Assembly: GCA_035707825.1 (NCBI GenBank)
Contig: DASSTR010000033.1
Span: 1-58,204, forward strand
Source: VRUE01 sp035707825
GTDB taxonomy: Bacteria > Actinomycetota > Thermoleophilia > Solirubrobacterales > 70-9
Length of the DNA stretch: 58,204 nucleotides
Reading direction: 5' to 3'
The notes below the pieces were generated by a model that saw only the letters and a program-made list of their open reading frames with translations, did no database searches and was not told the origin of the DNA. Position numbers and translations under genes: made by a program. This document shows, piece after piece, positions 41,113-50,466 of the stretch. Numbering within the stretch: position 1 is the first letter of the stretch; every line of letters begins with the position of its first letter.

Positions 41113-41898
41113 ATGATCACCAGCCCCCAAAACGAGAAGCTGAAGCTGGTTCGCAAGCTGCGCGAGCGCAAGCACCGCGACGAGGCGCAAGCTTTCCTCA
41201 CCGAGGGTGAGGACCTGCTCGAGGCCGGCCTTGCGGCGGGCGTCGAGCCGCGCTTCGTCCTCGTTGCGGCCGGCGCCGAGCTGGCGCCCGCCGGTAAGGC
41301 CGAGCCAAGCTGCGAGGAGATCGAGCAGGGGCTGCTCGACGAGGTCTCCTCGCTCGGCTCCGGCACCCGCACGATCGCGGTATGGCCACAGCAATGGGCG
41401 CGGTCCGCCGGCTCTTTCTGCGTCTACCTGCACGGCGTCGGCGACCCGGGCAACGTGGGCGCCATCGTCCGCACCGCGCACGCGCTTGCCGGCGGTGCCG
41501 TGGTGCTCGGTCCCGACTGCGCCGACCCGTTCTCACCCAAGGCGGTACGGGCGAGCATGGGCGCGATCTTCGCCCAGCCGCTCCTGCGGGCGGGGATCGA
41601 CGCGACCCCCAGGCCCCGGGTGGCGCTGGTCGCCCACGGCGGCAAGGCCCTGGCCGGGCCGGAGGGCGAGGAGGGGGCGGGGGAGCTGGCCGCGGCGGCC
41701 ACGATCTGCCTCGGCGCCGAGCGCGGCGGCCTGCCGGCGGAGACGCTGCTGGAGTGCGACTCCGAGCTGACGATCCCCTTGCGGCCGGGCGTCGCCGAGT
41801 CACTCAACGTCGCCGCCGTGGCGGCGATCGTCTGCGAGCGCGTAGCGAGCGCGGCGTCCATCAATGATTCATCGCAAGCGAGTGAGCGGGAGCAATGA
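41113..41898 (+). CDS. SpoU/TrmH-family RNA 2-prime-O-methyltransferase
   Basis: A 261-residue SPOUT methyltransferase. The N-terminal substrate-binding part (MITSPQNEKLKLVRKLRERKHR and FLTEGEDLLEAGLAAG) matches 23S rRNA methyltransferases of the TsnR/RlmB-like group. The knotted C-terminal domain has HGVGDPGNVGAIVRTAHA (motif 1), LGAERGGLP (motif 2) and IPLRPGVAESLNVAAVAAI (motif 3), which bind S-adenosylmethionine. It is the usual neighbour of rplT and pheS in actinobacteria and begins 41 bases after the terminator. The specific rRNA or tRNA site cannot be told. The last 15 residues are low-similarity and may be dispensable. Confidence 0.92.
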   Translation: MITSPQNEKLKLVRKLRERKHRDEAQAFLTEGEDLLEAGLAAGVEPRFVLVAAGAELAPAGKAEPSCEEIEQGLLDEVSSLGSGTRTIAVWPQQWARSAGSFCVYLHGVGDPGNVGAIVRTAHALAGGAVVLGPDCADPFSPKAVRASMGAIFAQPLLRAGIDATPRPRVALVAHGGKALAGPEGEEGAGELAAAATICLGAERGGLPAETLLECDSELTIPLRPGVAESLNVAAVAAIVCERVASAASINDSSQASEREQ

Positions 41899-41943
41899 TG
41901 CTAGAGCGGATATCGTCGCTCAGGATGCCTGAGGACCAGCCCG

Positions 41944-43002
41944 ATGCTTGAGCGGATCGAAGAGATCAGGCAGGAGGCCGGGGCCGCGATCGAGGCCGCC
42001 GCCGGCACCGCCGAGCTGGAGGAGCTGCGGGTTCGTTATCTGGGACGCAAAGCGGAGCTGACGACGATCCTGCGCGGCATCGCCGAGTTGCCGGCTGAGG
42101 AACGCGGCAAGGTCGGCGCGGCGGCGAACCAGGCGCGCCAGGCGCTCGAGGAGCTGCTCGCCGCGCGGGGGGACGCGCTCGACGCCAGCGAGCTCGAGCA
42201 GAAGCTGGGCGGCGATCGCATCGACGTCACCCTTCCCGGCGCTCCCCACAGGCCGGTCGGCCACACCCATCTGATCACCCGCACGATGCGCCAGATCGAG
42301 GACGTGATGGTCGGCCTCGGCTACCGCGTCCTCGACGGGCCCGAGGTCGAGCACGACTACTACAACTTCACGGCGCTCAACCACCCACCCGGCCACCCGG
42401 CGCGGATGCTCCAGGACACCTTCTACGTGCAGTCGCACCCCGACGTGCTGCTGCGCACCCACACCTCGCCGGTGCAGACCCGGGGAATGGAGTCTCAGCC
42501 GCCGCCGATCTTCGCGATCATGCCCGGCAAGGTCTACCGGCGCGATTCCGACGCCACCCACACGCCGATGTTCCACCAGGTCGAGGGGCTGGCGATTGCC
42601 GAGGGGGTCACCCTGGCCGACCTGCAGGGCACCCTGGCCGAGATGCTGAAGGCGATCTTCGGCGAGGAGCGCGAGGCGCGGATGCGGCCCCACTTCTTTC
42701 CCTTCACCGAGCCGAGCGTCGAGTTCGACGTCTCCTGCTTCCAGTGCGACGGCACGGGGTCGCTCGCCGGCGGCGAGCGCTGCAACCTCTGCAAGGGCAT
42801 CGGCTGGATCGAGATCGGCGGCGCCGGCATGGTCGATCCGAACGTGCTCGGCTTCGTCGCCGATTCCGGTTACGACCCCGAGAAGGTGCAGGGCTTCGCC
42901 TTCGGCATGGGAGTGGAGCGGATCGCGATGCTGCGCCACGGCGTCCCCGACCTGCGGCGCTTCTTCGACAACGACGTGCGAATGCTGGAGCAATTCCGGT
43001 GA
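41944..43002 (+). CDS. pheS: Phenylalanyl-tRNA synthetase alpha subunit
   Basis: A 352-residue PheRS alpha subunit, the catalytic half of the alpha2-beta2 enzyme. The N-terminal coiled coil (EEIRQEAGAAIEAAAGTAELEELR) binds tRNA; the class II core includes GHTHLITRTMRQIEDVMVGLGY, FYVQSHPDVLLRTHTSPVQTR (motif 2 region) and GFAFGMGVERIAMLRHGVPDLR (motif 3). A CDGTGSLAGGERCNLCKG stretch (residues 262-280) has three or four Cys like a small zinc site; the equivalent loop is common in actinobacterial PheS. It starts with ATG 45 bases after the methyltransferase and its stop overlaps the pheT start by GTGA. Confidence 0.96.
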   Translation: MLERIEEIRQEAGAAIEAAAGTAELEELRVRYLGRKAELTTILRGIAELPAEERGKVGAAANQARQALEELLAARGDALDASELEQKLGGDRIDVTLPGAPHRPVGHTHLITRTMRQIEDVMVGLGYRVLDGPEVEHDYYNFTALNHPPGHPARMLQDTFYVQSHPDVLLRTHTSPVQTRGMESQPPPIFAIMPGKVYRRDSDATHTPMFHQVEGLAIAEGVTLADLQGTLAEMLKAIFGEEREARMRPHFFPFTEPSVEFDVSCFQCDGTGSLAGGERCNLCKGIGWIEIGGAGMVDPNVLGFVADSGYDPEKVQGFAFGMGVERIAMLRHGVPDLRRFFDNDVRMLEQFR

Positions 43003-45512
43003 GGGTCCCCTACTCATGGCTGTGCGAGCACTGCGATCCCGGCATCGGGCCGGCGCAGCTCGCCGAGCGGCTGGCTATGACCGGCACCGAGGTCGAGCGC
43101 GTCGGGACGGTCGGCCCGCCTTCGGCCGAGGGCTTCGTCGTCGGCAGGGTGCTCAGCGCCGAGCCACACCCAAACGCCGACCGGCTGCGCGTCTGCACCG
43201 TCGACGCGGGTGGTGGAGAGCGCACGATCGTCTGCGGCGCCCCCAACGTCGCGGCCGACCAGCTCGTCCCCGTAGCCCTGCCCGGGGCAACGATGCCGGG
43301 CGGCCAGAAGCTGGGCAAGGCGAAGCTGCGCGGGGTCGAGTCGGAAGGCATGATCCTCTCCGCCTCCGAGCTCGAGGTCGGCGAGGGCGCCGACGGAATC
43401 ATGGTTCTGGACGGCGACGCGGCCCCCGGTCAGTCCCTGGCTGAGGTGCTTCCCCTCGCCGAGTCGGTGCTGGAGCTCGAGGTGACGCCGAACCGGGTCG
43501 ACTGCTTCGGCGTCTACGGCGTCGCCCGCGAGGTGCACGCGATCACAGCCGCGCCGCTTGGCGCCGCCCCATGGACGGAGGATGCGCCCGCCGAGGGCGA
43601 GGGCAGGGTCGAGGACTACGCCTCGGTGAGTGTCGAGGCGCCCGAGCTCTGCCCGCGGTTCACGGCCCGCGTCTTCACCGACGTGGCGATCGGGCCTTCG
43701 CCGGCCTGGCTGCAGGCCCGCCTCACCGCCGCCGGGCAGCGGCCGATCAACAACGTCGTCGACATCACCAACTACGCGATGCTGCTGACCGCGCAGCCCC
43801 TGCACGCTTTCGACCTCGACAAGGTCCCGGACGGGGCGCTGACGATTCGCGCCGCCGCCGAGGGCGAGCGGATGACGACCTTGGACGGCGTCGAGCGCAG
43901 CCTCGACGCCGAGACGGTTCTCGTCTGCGATCGCAACGGCCCCTCGGGAATCGCCGGAATCATGGGCGGCCAGACCTCGGAGGTGTCCGCGGACACGACG
44001 AAGGTCCTGCTCGAGGTGGCGAACTGGAACGGGACCAACATCCTGCGCACCTCGCGGATGCTGGGCCTGCGCTCGGAGGCCTCGGCGCGCTTCGAGAAAC
44101 AGCTGCATCCGGAGCTCTGCATGCGGGCCCAGCGGCTTGCTTCGCGCCTGATGGTCGAGCTCTGCGGCGCCAGGTTGGTGCCGGGGACGATCGACGTCGC
44201 GGCGGAGATTCCGGAGCCGCGGCGGCTCACCCTGCGCGAGGAGCGGGTCGAGGGCCTGCTGGGGATGGCAATCGAGCGCACCGACCAGGCCGCCTATCTG
44301 GAGCGCCTCGGCTTCGGGGTCGAGGAGTCCGACGCCGGGCTGGAGGTCGAGGTTCCGCCCGACCGCCATTACGACGTCAGCCGCGAGGTCGACCTGATCG
44401 AGGAGGTCGCGCGGGTGCACGGGCTCGACGAGCACCTGCCGAGCACCCTGCCCGAGGGCGGCCGGCGGGTCGGGGGGCTGACCCGGGCGCAGCGGCTGCG
44501 GCGCCGCGCCGAGGACACGCTGCGCGATCTCGGCTTCGACGAGGCGGTCGGCTGGAGCTTCACCGACAGGGGTGAGGTCGCGCGGCTCCGCATCCCGGCT
44601 GGCGATTCGCGGGCGCGCCCCGTCGCAATCGCCAATCCACTTTCCGAGGAGCAGTCGGTGATGCGGACGACCGTGCTCGGCTCGCTGCTCGACGTCGCCC
44701 AGGCCAACCTCGCCAGGGGCGCCGACCGGCTCACCCTCTTCGAGTCCGGCCGCGTCTACCTGGAAGGCGAGGCTCAGGCCACAGGCCCCGGCGGGGCGCT
44801 TGCGGACGCCGCCTCCGGTGGCGGGCCGATCGGGGACGCCGAGCTGCTGGCCGGGCGCTTTCCCGGTGAGCGGCCCGCGCCCGCGCGCGAGCCGCACCGG
44901 TTTGCCTGCCTCGCGATCGGCTCGCTGTCTGAGAAGTCCTGGCGTGGGGACGAGGGGGGCGCCGACTTCTTCGCTCTCAAGGGCGTGCTGGAAGCACTCG
45001 GCGGGCAGCTTGGCGCCGGGCTCTCGTTCGAGCCGGCGCCGCAGCCGTTCCTGCACCCCGGCCGCGCCGCGGAGGTGCGGACGGGCGGCGTGGCGGCCGG
45101 TTGGATCGGCGAGCTGCACCCGTTGGTGTGCCGGGCCTGGGACCTGCCCCCCGCGGTCGCCTTCGAAGTCGAGGCCGCCGCGCTGGTAGCTGCGGCGACG
45201 GCGGGAGAGGAGACCTTCGAAGACCTGACCACCTTCCCGGCCGTCTACCAGGACCTCGCCGTGGTCGTGCCGGCCGAGGTGGCCGCGGCGGCTGTGCGCG
45301 AAGCGATCGCGAATGGCGGCGGCGAGTTGCTGCGCTCGGCGACGGTCTTCGACCTCTACGAAGGCGAGCAGCTGGGGGAGGGGCGCAAGAGCCTGGCCCT
45401 ACGGCTGGAGTTTCAGGCCGCCGACCGCACCCTGACCGACGAGGAGGTCGCCGTGCAGAGGGCCTCGATCGAAGCCGAGTTGACGAAGCTGGGGGGGACG
45501 CTCCGTGCCTGA
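42999..45512 (+). CDS. pheT: Phenylalanyl-tRNA synthetase beta subunit
   Basis: An 837-residue PheRS beta subunit. Domains in order: VPYSWLCEHCD start, the EMAP/tRNA-binding OB fold (LSAEPHPNADRLRVCTVDAG), the B3/B4 editing region (PLHAFDLDKV and GPSGIAGIMGGQTSEV), B5 (VPPDRHYDVSREVDLIEEVARVHG), the catalytic-like core (NPLSEEQSVMRTTVLGSLLDVA) and the C-terminal ferredoxin-fold anticodon domain (FPAVYQDLAVVVP). The GTG at 42999 overlaps the pheS stop; the longer upstream frame is shadow. The stop overlaps the argC start by 8 bases, so aminoacylation and arginine genes are translationally linked. Confidence 0.96.
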   Translation: MRVPYSWLCEHCDPGIGPAQLAERLAMTGTEVERVGTVGPPSAEGFVVGRVLSAEPHPNADRLRVCTVDAGGGERTIVCGAPNVAADQLVPVALPGATMPGGQKLGKAKLRGVESEGMILSASELEVGEGADGIMVLDGDAAPGQSLAEVLPLAESVLELEVTPNRVDCFGVYGVAREVHAITAAPLGAAPWTEDAPAEGEGRVEDYASVSVEAPELCPRFTARVFTDVAIGPSPAWLQARLTAAGQRPINNVVDITNYAMLLTAQPLHAFDLDKVPDGALTIRAAAEGERMTTLDGVERSLDAETVLVCDRNGPSGIAGIMGGQTSEVSADTTKVLLEVANWNGTNILRTSRMLGLRSEASARFEKQLHPELCMRAQRLASRLMVELCGARLVPGTIDVAAEIPEPRRLTLREERVEGLLGMAIERTDQAAYLERLGFGVEESDAGLEVEVPPDRHYDVSREVDLIEEVARVHGLDEHLPSTLPEGGRRVGGLTRAQRLRRRAEDTLRDLGFDEAVGWSFTDRGEVARLRIPAGDSRARPVAIANPLSEEQSVMRTTVLGSLLDVAQANLARGADRLTLFESGRVYLEGEAQATGPGGALADAASGGGPIGDAELLAGRFPGERPAPAREPHRFACLAIGSLSEKSWRGDEGGADFFALKGVLEALGGQLGAGLSFEPAPQPFLHPGRAAEVRTGGVAAGWIGELHPLVCRAWDLPPAVAFEVEAAALVAAATAGEETFEDLTTFPAVYQDLAVVVPAEVAAAAVREAIANGGGELLRSATVFDLYEGEQLGEGRKSLALRLEFQAADRTLTDEEVAVQRASIEAELTKLGGTLRA

Positions 45513-46536
45513 CCGCAACGCACAGCCGCTCGATGGCAAGCCCGCGGCGCGGGTGCTGGTGGCCGGCGCCTCCGGGTTCACCGGCGCCCTCGCGGCGCAG
45601 ATCGTCTGGCGGCACCCGAAGCTGGAGCTGGTGGCCGTCACATCGCGCAGCGATGCCGGGACGAAGCTGGAAAAGCTCTACCCCCGCTACCGCGTCCCAC
45701 TGGAGCTGACCGAGCTCGACCTCGACCGCCTCGAGGAGGTCGACGCCGCGATAGTCGCCTATCCGCACGGCGCCTCGGCGCCAACCGTCGCCGCCCTGCG
45801 CGGCCTCGGCGCGGTCGTCGTCGATCTCTCCGCCGATTTCCGGCTCCGCGACCTACCCACCTACGAGCGCTGGTACGGCGAGCATGGCGCCCCCGAACTG
45901 TTGGAGGGCGCGGTCTACGGGCTGACCGAGATGTATCGCGAGCAGCTGCGCAAGGCCGAGCTGAGCGCGACGCCGGGCTGCTACCCGACCGCGAGCGTGC
46001 TGGCCCTGGCGCCGCTCGCCGAACGGGGCCTGATCGCCGACGTCGTCATCGACGCCAAGCAGGGGGTCTCCGGCGCGGGGCGCGGCGGGGGGGACGCGAT
46101 GCACTACGTGACCATGGACGAGAACGCCTTCGCCTACAAGACCGAGGGGCACCGCCACCGGCCCGAGATCGAACAGGAGCTGGCGGCGCTCGGCAGCGCC
46201 GCGCCGGTCACCTTCGTGCCGCACCTGCTGCCGCTCGACCAGGGCGAGCTCACCTCCTGCTACGTGCAGTTGGGAGAGGCAACGTCCAAGGACGCCGTGC
46301 AGGCGCTCTACCGGGAGCGCTACGCCGGCGAGCCATTTGTGCGGGTCGTCGATGGCCCGCCGGGCCTCCGCGACGTCCGCGACACCAACGAATGCCACGT
46401 CTACGTGACGGTCGAGGAGCGCGGCCGCGTGCTCGCCTTCTCGGCGCTCGACAACCTCTGGAAGGGCGCCTCCGGGCAGGCGGTACAGAACCTCAATTTG
46501 ATGCTCGGCCTCGACGAAGAGATGGGACTGAGATGA
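45505..46536 (+). CDS. argC: N-acetyl-gamma-glutamyl-phosphate reductase
   Basis: A 343-residue ArgC, third step of arginine synthesis: reduces N-acetylglutamyl phosphate with NADPH. The Rossmann start VLVAGASGFTGALAAQIVWRHP, the catalytic Cys in SATPGCYPTASVLALAPL and the KQGVSGAGRG loop are diagnostic. A GTG at 45505 lies inside the pheT end. The first 12 residues (MPDRNAQPLDGK) are a non-conserved addition. It ends by ATGA overlap with argJ. Confidence 0.95.
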   Translation: MPDRNAQPLDGKPAARVLVAGASGFTGALAAQIVWRHPKLELVAVTSRSDAGTKLEKLYPRYRVPLELTELDLDRLEEVDAAIVAYPHGASAPTVAALRGLGAVVVDLSADFRLRDLPTYERWYGEHGAPELLEGAVYGLTEMYREQLRKAELSATPGCYPTASVLALAPLAERGLIADVVIDAKQGVSGAGRGGGDAMHYVTMDENAFAYKTEGHRHRPEIEQELAALGSAAPVTFVPHLLPLDQGELTSCYVQLGEATSKDAVQALYRERYAGEPFVRVVDGPPGLRDVRDTNECHVYVTVEERGRVLAFSALDNLWKGASGQAVQNLNLMLGLDEEMGLR

Positions 46537-47723
46537 GCGAGCAGGGCAACTCTGCCGACGCGCCAGCTGCCGAGGGCTTCTTCCGCTCGCGCTGGGCCAT
46601 CCCACCCGCCGGTGTCGAGGAGCTCGACGCCGCGGTGCTGGCGCCCGGCTTCCGGGCCGGCGGGGCCCACTGCGGGCTCAAGGGCGGTGGCAAGACGGAC
46701 GTCGCACTGCTCGTCTGCGACGAGGAGGAGGTCAGCTCAGCGCTGCTGCTGACTCGCAACGCCTCCGCGGCGGCGCCGATCCGGGTCTGCCGCGATCGGG
46801 TCGAGCGGAGCGGTGTGCGGGCCGCGGTCGTCAACTCCGGCAATGCCAACGCCGAGACCGGCGAGGCCGGCTACCTGGACGCGCTGGCGATGTGCAAACA
46901 GGCCGGTGGCGAGCTGGGGCTGCGGCCTGAGGTCGTCGCCCCGGCCGAGACGGGCGTGATCGGGGTGCCGCTGCCGATCGACGCCGTCCTGGGCGGGATC
47001 GGAGAGGCGGCGGCCAACCTTTCGGAGGGCGGTGGCAAGGCCTTCTCAGAGGCGATCATGACCACCGACCGCTGGCCGAAGCGCTGCACCCTGCGGGCCG
47101 GCGGGGTGACCCTCTCCGCGCAGGCCAAGGGCGCGGGGATGATCCAGCCCGATTTCGCCACCCTGCTCTGCTTCGTCCAGACCGACGCCGTGGTGGCCGA
47201 CCCCGACGCGGCGCTCCGCACCGCCGTGGCGGGCTCCTTCGAGCGGATCACGGTCGACGGCCAGATGAGCACCAACGACACCGTGCTGCTGCAGGCCACC
47301 GGGACGGCCGGCGCCCCGCTGCCGGAGGGCCTCCTCGAGGCCGTGCTGCTGCAGCTGGCGATCGAGATCGTCGCCGACGGCGAGGGGACCGCGCGGGTGG
47401 CCAAGGTCAAGGTCGACGGCGCCGCCTCGGCGACCGAGGCCGAGCGGGTGGCGCGGGCGATCGCCAACTCCCCGCTGGTCAAAACGGCGCTCTTCGGGCG
47501 CGATCCCAACTGGGGCCGGATCGCCCAGGCCGCCGGGATGGCCCTGGCCGGCGAGGACCTGGAGGAGATCGGCTCCGACTCGATCGACGCCGCCGAGCTC
47601 GCCGCCGACGTCAAAGAGGCCGAGATCGGGATCAGGCTTGGCCGCGGAGAGCACAGCACGCACGTCTGGTTCTCGGACCTGGGCTATGAGTACGTGCGGA
47701 TCAATGCCGAGTACACGACCTGA
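46533..47723 (+). CDS. argJ: Glutamate N-acetyltransferase/ornithine acetyltransferase (bifunctional)
   Basis: A 396-residue ArgJ, which recycles acetyl groups from N-acetylornithine to glutamate and, in bifunctional forms, also uses acetyl-CoA. It has AVVNSGNANAETGEAGYLDA, then KGAGMIQPDFATLLCF where self-cleavage before the Thr of ATLL splits the precursor and creates the N-terminal nucleophile. VDGQMSTNDTVLLQATG and LFGRDPNWGRIAQAAG follow. The ATG at 46533 shares ATGA with argC. The frame extending back into argC is shadow. Its presence explains the lack of argA and argE here. Confidence 0.95.
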   Translation: MSEQGNSADAPAAEGFFRSRWAIPPAGVEELDAAVLAPGFRAGGAHCGLKGGGKTDVALLVCDEEEVSSALLLTRNASAAAPIRVCRDRVERSGVRAAVVNSGNANAETGEAGYLDALAMCKQAGGELGLRPEVVAPAETGVIGVPLPIDAVLGGIGEAAANLSEGGGKAFSEAIMTTDRWPKRCTLRAGGVTLSAQAKGAGMIQPDFATLLCFVQTDAVVADPDAALRTAVAGSFERITVDGQMSTNDTVLLQATGTAGAPLPEGLLEAVLLQLAIEIVADGEGTARVAKVKVDGAASATEAERVARAIANSPLVKTALFGRDPNWGRIAQAAGMALAGEDLEEIGSDSIDAAELAADVKEAEIGIRLGRGEHSTHVWFSDLGYEYVRINAEYTT

Positions 47724-47739
47724 GACTGTGAGCCAAGCA

Positions 47740-48579
47740 ATGAGCACCAACGTCGACACCCTCCTCGAGGCGCTTCCCTACATAAAGGACTTCCACGGCC
47801 GCACGGTGGTGATCAAGTACGGCGGCGCCGCGATGCGCGAGGAGGGCCTGCGCGAGGACTTCGCCACCGACATCGTGCTGCTCAAGTACGTCGGCCTGAA
47901 CCCGGTGATCGTCCACGGCGGCGGTCCCGAGATCACCGAATACATGGAGCGGCTCGGTCTCGAGGTTCGCTTTCACGAGGGGCTGCGCGTCTCCGACGCT
48001 GAGACCGTCGAGGTGGCGAGGATGGTCCTGCTCGGCAAGCTCAACTCCGACATCGTGCAGCGGCTGAACAAGCACGGCCAGCCGGCGGTCGGCCTGTCGG
48101 GTCAGGACGGCTCGCTGTTCGAGGTGGCGCCGGTGCCGAACGCCGAGGAGGTCGGGTTCGTGGGCACGGTCGAGCGTGTCGACGTCGACGTGCTCAACCA
48201 CATCGCCGAGGACTACATCCCGGTGATCGCCTCTTCGGCGGCCGATGCCGACGGCCGGCCCTACAACGTCAACGCCGACGAGGCGGCCGGCAAGGTCGCC
48301 GCTGCCCTGCGGGCTCACAAGGCGATCTTCCTCACCGACGTCGAGGGATGGCTCGAGGACCCAGAGGACCGCGGATCGCTGATCACGCACGCGGCCGTGC
48401 TCGAGGTGGAACGCAAGCTGGGAGAGATCGACGGCGGCATGCGGCCCAAGCTGCAGACCTGCGTCGACGCGATCCAGGGCGGCGCCCAGTCAGCGCACAT
48501 CATCGATGGGCGCAAGCCGCACAGCCTGCTGCTGGAGCTCTTCACCGATGCCGGCATCGGCACGATGGTGACTCCGTGA
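47740..48579 (+). CDS. argB: Acetylglutamate kinase
   Basis: A 279-residue ArgB, which phosphorylates N-acetylglutamate and is the usual feedback target for arginine. It shows HGRTVVIKYGGAAM (phosphate loop with Lys), NPVIVHGGGPEITEYMERLG, MVLLGKLNSDIVQRLNKHG and PVIASSAADADGRPYNVNADEAAGKVA. An arginine-sensitive N-terminal helix (TNVDTLLEALPYIKDFHG) is present, which in this family marks hexameric, arginine-inhibited kinases. ATG at 47740 is preferred; a GTG at 47728 would add four residues. The stop overlaps the argD start by GTGA. Confidence 0.95.
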   Translation: MSTNVDTLLEALPYIKDFHGRTVVIKYGGAAMREEGLREDFATDIVLLKYVGLNPVIVHGGGPEITEYMERLGLEVRFHEGLRVSDAETVEVARMVLLGKLNSDIVQRLNKHGQPAVGLSGQDGSLFEVAPVPNAEEVGFVGTVERVDVDVLNHIAEDYIPVIASSAADADGRPYNVNADEAAGKVAAALRAHKAIFLTDVEGWLEDPEDRGSLITHAAVLEVERKLGEIDGGMRPKLQTCVDAIQGGAQSAHIIDGRKPHSLLLELFTDAGIGTMVTP

Positions 48580-49769
48580 ATCTGGACGAGCTGCGGGCGC
48601 TGGAGGAGCGCTACCTGATGCGCACCTATGCCCGGGCGCCGGTCGACTTCGTGCGCGGCGAGGGGACGCGGCTGTGGGACTCCGAGGGCGGTGAGTACCT
48701 CGATTTCCTGGCCGGCATCTCGGTCTGCACCGTCGGCCACTGCAACCCCGCGGTGGTCGAGGCGGTGCGCGAGCAGGCCGGCAGGCTGATGCACACCTCG
48801 AACCTCTTCTACACCGAGCCAATGGTGCGCCTGGCGCAGCGCCTTGCCGACTCCAGCCTCGGCGGCCGCGTCTTCTTCTCCAACTCGGGGACCGAGGCCA
48901 ACGAGTGCGCGATCAAGGTCGCCCGCAAGCACGCCCACCGGCGCGGCATCGAGGCGCCCGAGATCGTCAGCTTCGAGCGCGACTTCCATGGCCGCACCTA
49001 CGGGGCGCTGGCCGCAACCCCGGCGCTGGCCCAGAACGCCGATCTCGGCCCGATGCTCTCCGGGTTCGTCTCCGTGCCCTTAAACGACGCCGAGGCCCTG
49101 CGCGGCGCTGTCGGGAAGAGCACCGCGGCGGTCCTGATCGAGCCGATCCAGGGTGAGAGCGGCGTCTACCCGGTCGCCGACGAGGTCCTGCTCGCCGCCC
49201 GGCGGGCCTGCGACGAGGCCGGCGCTCTGCTGATCTTCGACGAGATCCAGACCGGTATCGGCAGGACCGGATCGCTGTGGGCCTACGAACAGACGCCCGT
49301 GCGCCCGGACGTGCTCACGACCGCGAAGGCGCTGGGGGGCGGGATGCCGATCGGCGCCTGCGTGACCGGTCCCGAGGCCGCCGGGGTGCTGGAGGCGGGC
49401 GATCACGGCTCGACCTTTGCCGGCGGCCCCGTCGCCTGCGCGGCCGCCCTGGCCGTGCTGGAGATCGTCGACGATCCGGCCCTGCTGCGCCGCGTGCGCG
49501 AGCTGGGCGCGAAGCTGGCCGGGGAGCTGGAAGGAATCGAGGGCGTCAAGGAGGTGCGCGGCCGGGGCCTGATGCTCGGCGTCGGGCTGGAGGATGGCCT
49601 CGATGCGGCGGCGCTCCGCGACGAGCTGCTCGGTGGCGGGCTGGTCGTCAACGCGCCGGAGCCGAACACGATCCGCCTCCTGCCGCCGCTGGTGATCGGC
49701 GACGCCGAGGTCGAAAAGGCCCTGCAAGCGTTCGGTCAGAGCTGCAGCCGCCTGCTGGCGGCCGCGTAA
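48576..49769 (+). CDS. argD: Acetylornithine aminotransferase
   Basis: A 397-residue class III PLP aminotransferase that converts N-acetylglutamate semialdehyde to acetylornithine. Motifs are FSNSGTEANECAIKVARKHA (PLP phosphate), FERDFHGRTYGALAATP, LIEPIQGESGVYPV, IFDEIQTGIGRTG (PLP Asp) and LTTAKALGGGMPIGACVTG, with the Schiff-base Lys. The GTG at 48576 overlaps the argB stop. It ends the pheS-pheT-argC-argJ-argB-argD run; argF, argR and argH are not in the window. Confidence 0.95.
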   Translation: MNLDELRALEERYLMRTYARAPVDFVRGEGTRLWDSEGGEYLDFLAGISVCTVGHCNPAVVEAVREQAGRLMHTSNLFYTEPMVRLAQRLADSSLGGRVFFSNSGTEANECAIKVARKHAHRRGIEAPEIVSFERDFHGRTYGALAATPALAQNADLGPMLSGFVSVPLNDAEALRGAVGKSTAAVLIEPIQGESGVYPVADEVLLAARRACDEAGALLIFDEIQTGIGRTGSLWAYEQTPVRPDVLTTAKALGGGMPIGACVTGPEAAGVLEAGDHGSTFAGGPVACAAALAVLEIVDDPALLRRVRELGAKLAGELEGIEGVKEVRGRGLMLGVGLEDGLDAAALRDELLGGGLVVNAPEPNTIRLLPPLVIGDAEVEKALQAFGQSCSRLLAAA

Positions 49770-49856
49770 AATCGGCCAGAGTCCACGAGCGGCGACCCTC
49801 AACCGTCCTGGGACTGAGCGAAGCCGTCCCCCTTGGGCGATTCCCAAATTGATGCC

Positions 49857-50462
49857 ATGACAGAGCAGCCCACACCTCCGCACGAGGAAGGTCCTCGCGC
49901 AGCCCCCGGGGCGGGGCGCTCCTCCTCATCCCACGGGGGGCCGGGGGGCGGCGCGCCCACGCACGGCCTGGCCGCGGAGGCGAGCGCGCAGGTGCGCGAG
50001 ATCATCGAGGCGGCCGAACGGACGGCTGCGGCGATCGTCGAGGACGCTCGCGCGGAGGCCAGGCGCCAGCTCGACGAGTCGCGCGCGGAGGCGAATAGAG
50101 CCGCCGCCGGGCGCGCCGAGGAGAGCGCCCGGCTTACCGATGAGCTGATCGGCCGCACCGAGGCCGTGTGGCGCCAGTCGGATGAGCTGCTGCGGCTGCT
50201 GGGGGAGACCAAGCGGCACTTCGACGAGGCGGCGGAGGGCTCGCCCCCTCCAGGGCAGCCGGCGTCCTACCTGAGGGAGGTGGTGGGGCAGCCTCGCGCC
50301 GACGCGCAGGGGGGCCGCCAGGTCGAGGGCGCCCGCCTGCTGGCCGCTCAGATGGCCGTCGCCGGCAACAGTCGCGCCGAGATCGCCGCCACCCTGCAGA
50401 GCAAATTTGCAATCGAGGACCCCGGGCCGATGCTCGACGCGATCCTGGGTCAGGAGGACTGA
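49857..50462 (+). CDS. Coiled-coil protein with DivIVA/AtpF-like central helix
   Basis: A 201-residue protein from the ATG at 49857. Residues 1-35 are Pro/Gly/Ser-rich. Residues 40-115 form a long Ala/Glu/Arg helix (EASAQVREIIEAAERTAAAI, EDARAEARRQLDESRAEANRAA), much like the coiled coil in DivIVA or the b-subunit of ATP synthase. The final third (EIAATLQSKFAIEDPGPMLDAILG) has a short globular, SHOCT- or helix-turn-helix-like end. It probably scaffolds at the membrane or cell wall. It ends 4 bases before the Thr-rich TM protein, so they are an operon. Not assigned to a named family. Confidence 0.65.
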   Translation: MTEQPTPPHEEGPRAAPGAGRSSSSHGGPGGGAPTHGLAAEASAQVREIIEAAERTAAAIVEDARAEARRQLDESRAEANRAAAGRAEESARLTDELIGRTEAVWRQSDELLRLLGETKRHFDEAAEGSPPPGQPASYLREVVGQPRADAQGGRQVEGARLLAAQMAVAGNSRAEIAATLQSKFAIEDPGPMLDAILGQED

Positions 50463-50466
50463 GCCG

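Noticed and set aside
43014..45119. A 701-residue minus-strand open frame
   Set aside because: Antisense to pheT, with no recognisable domain.
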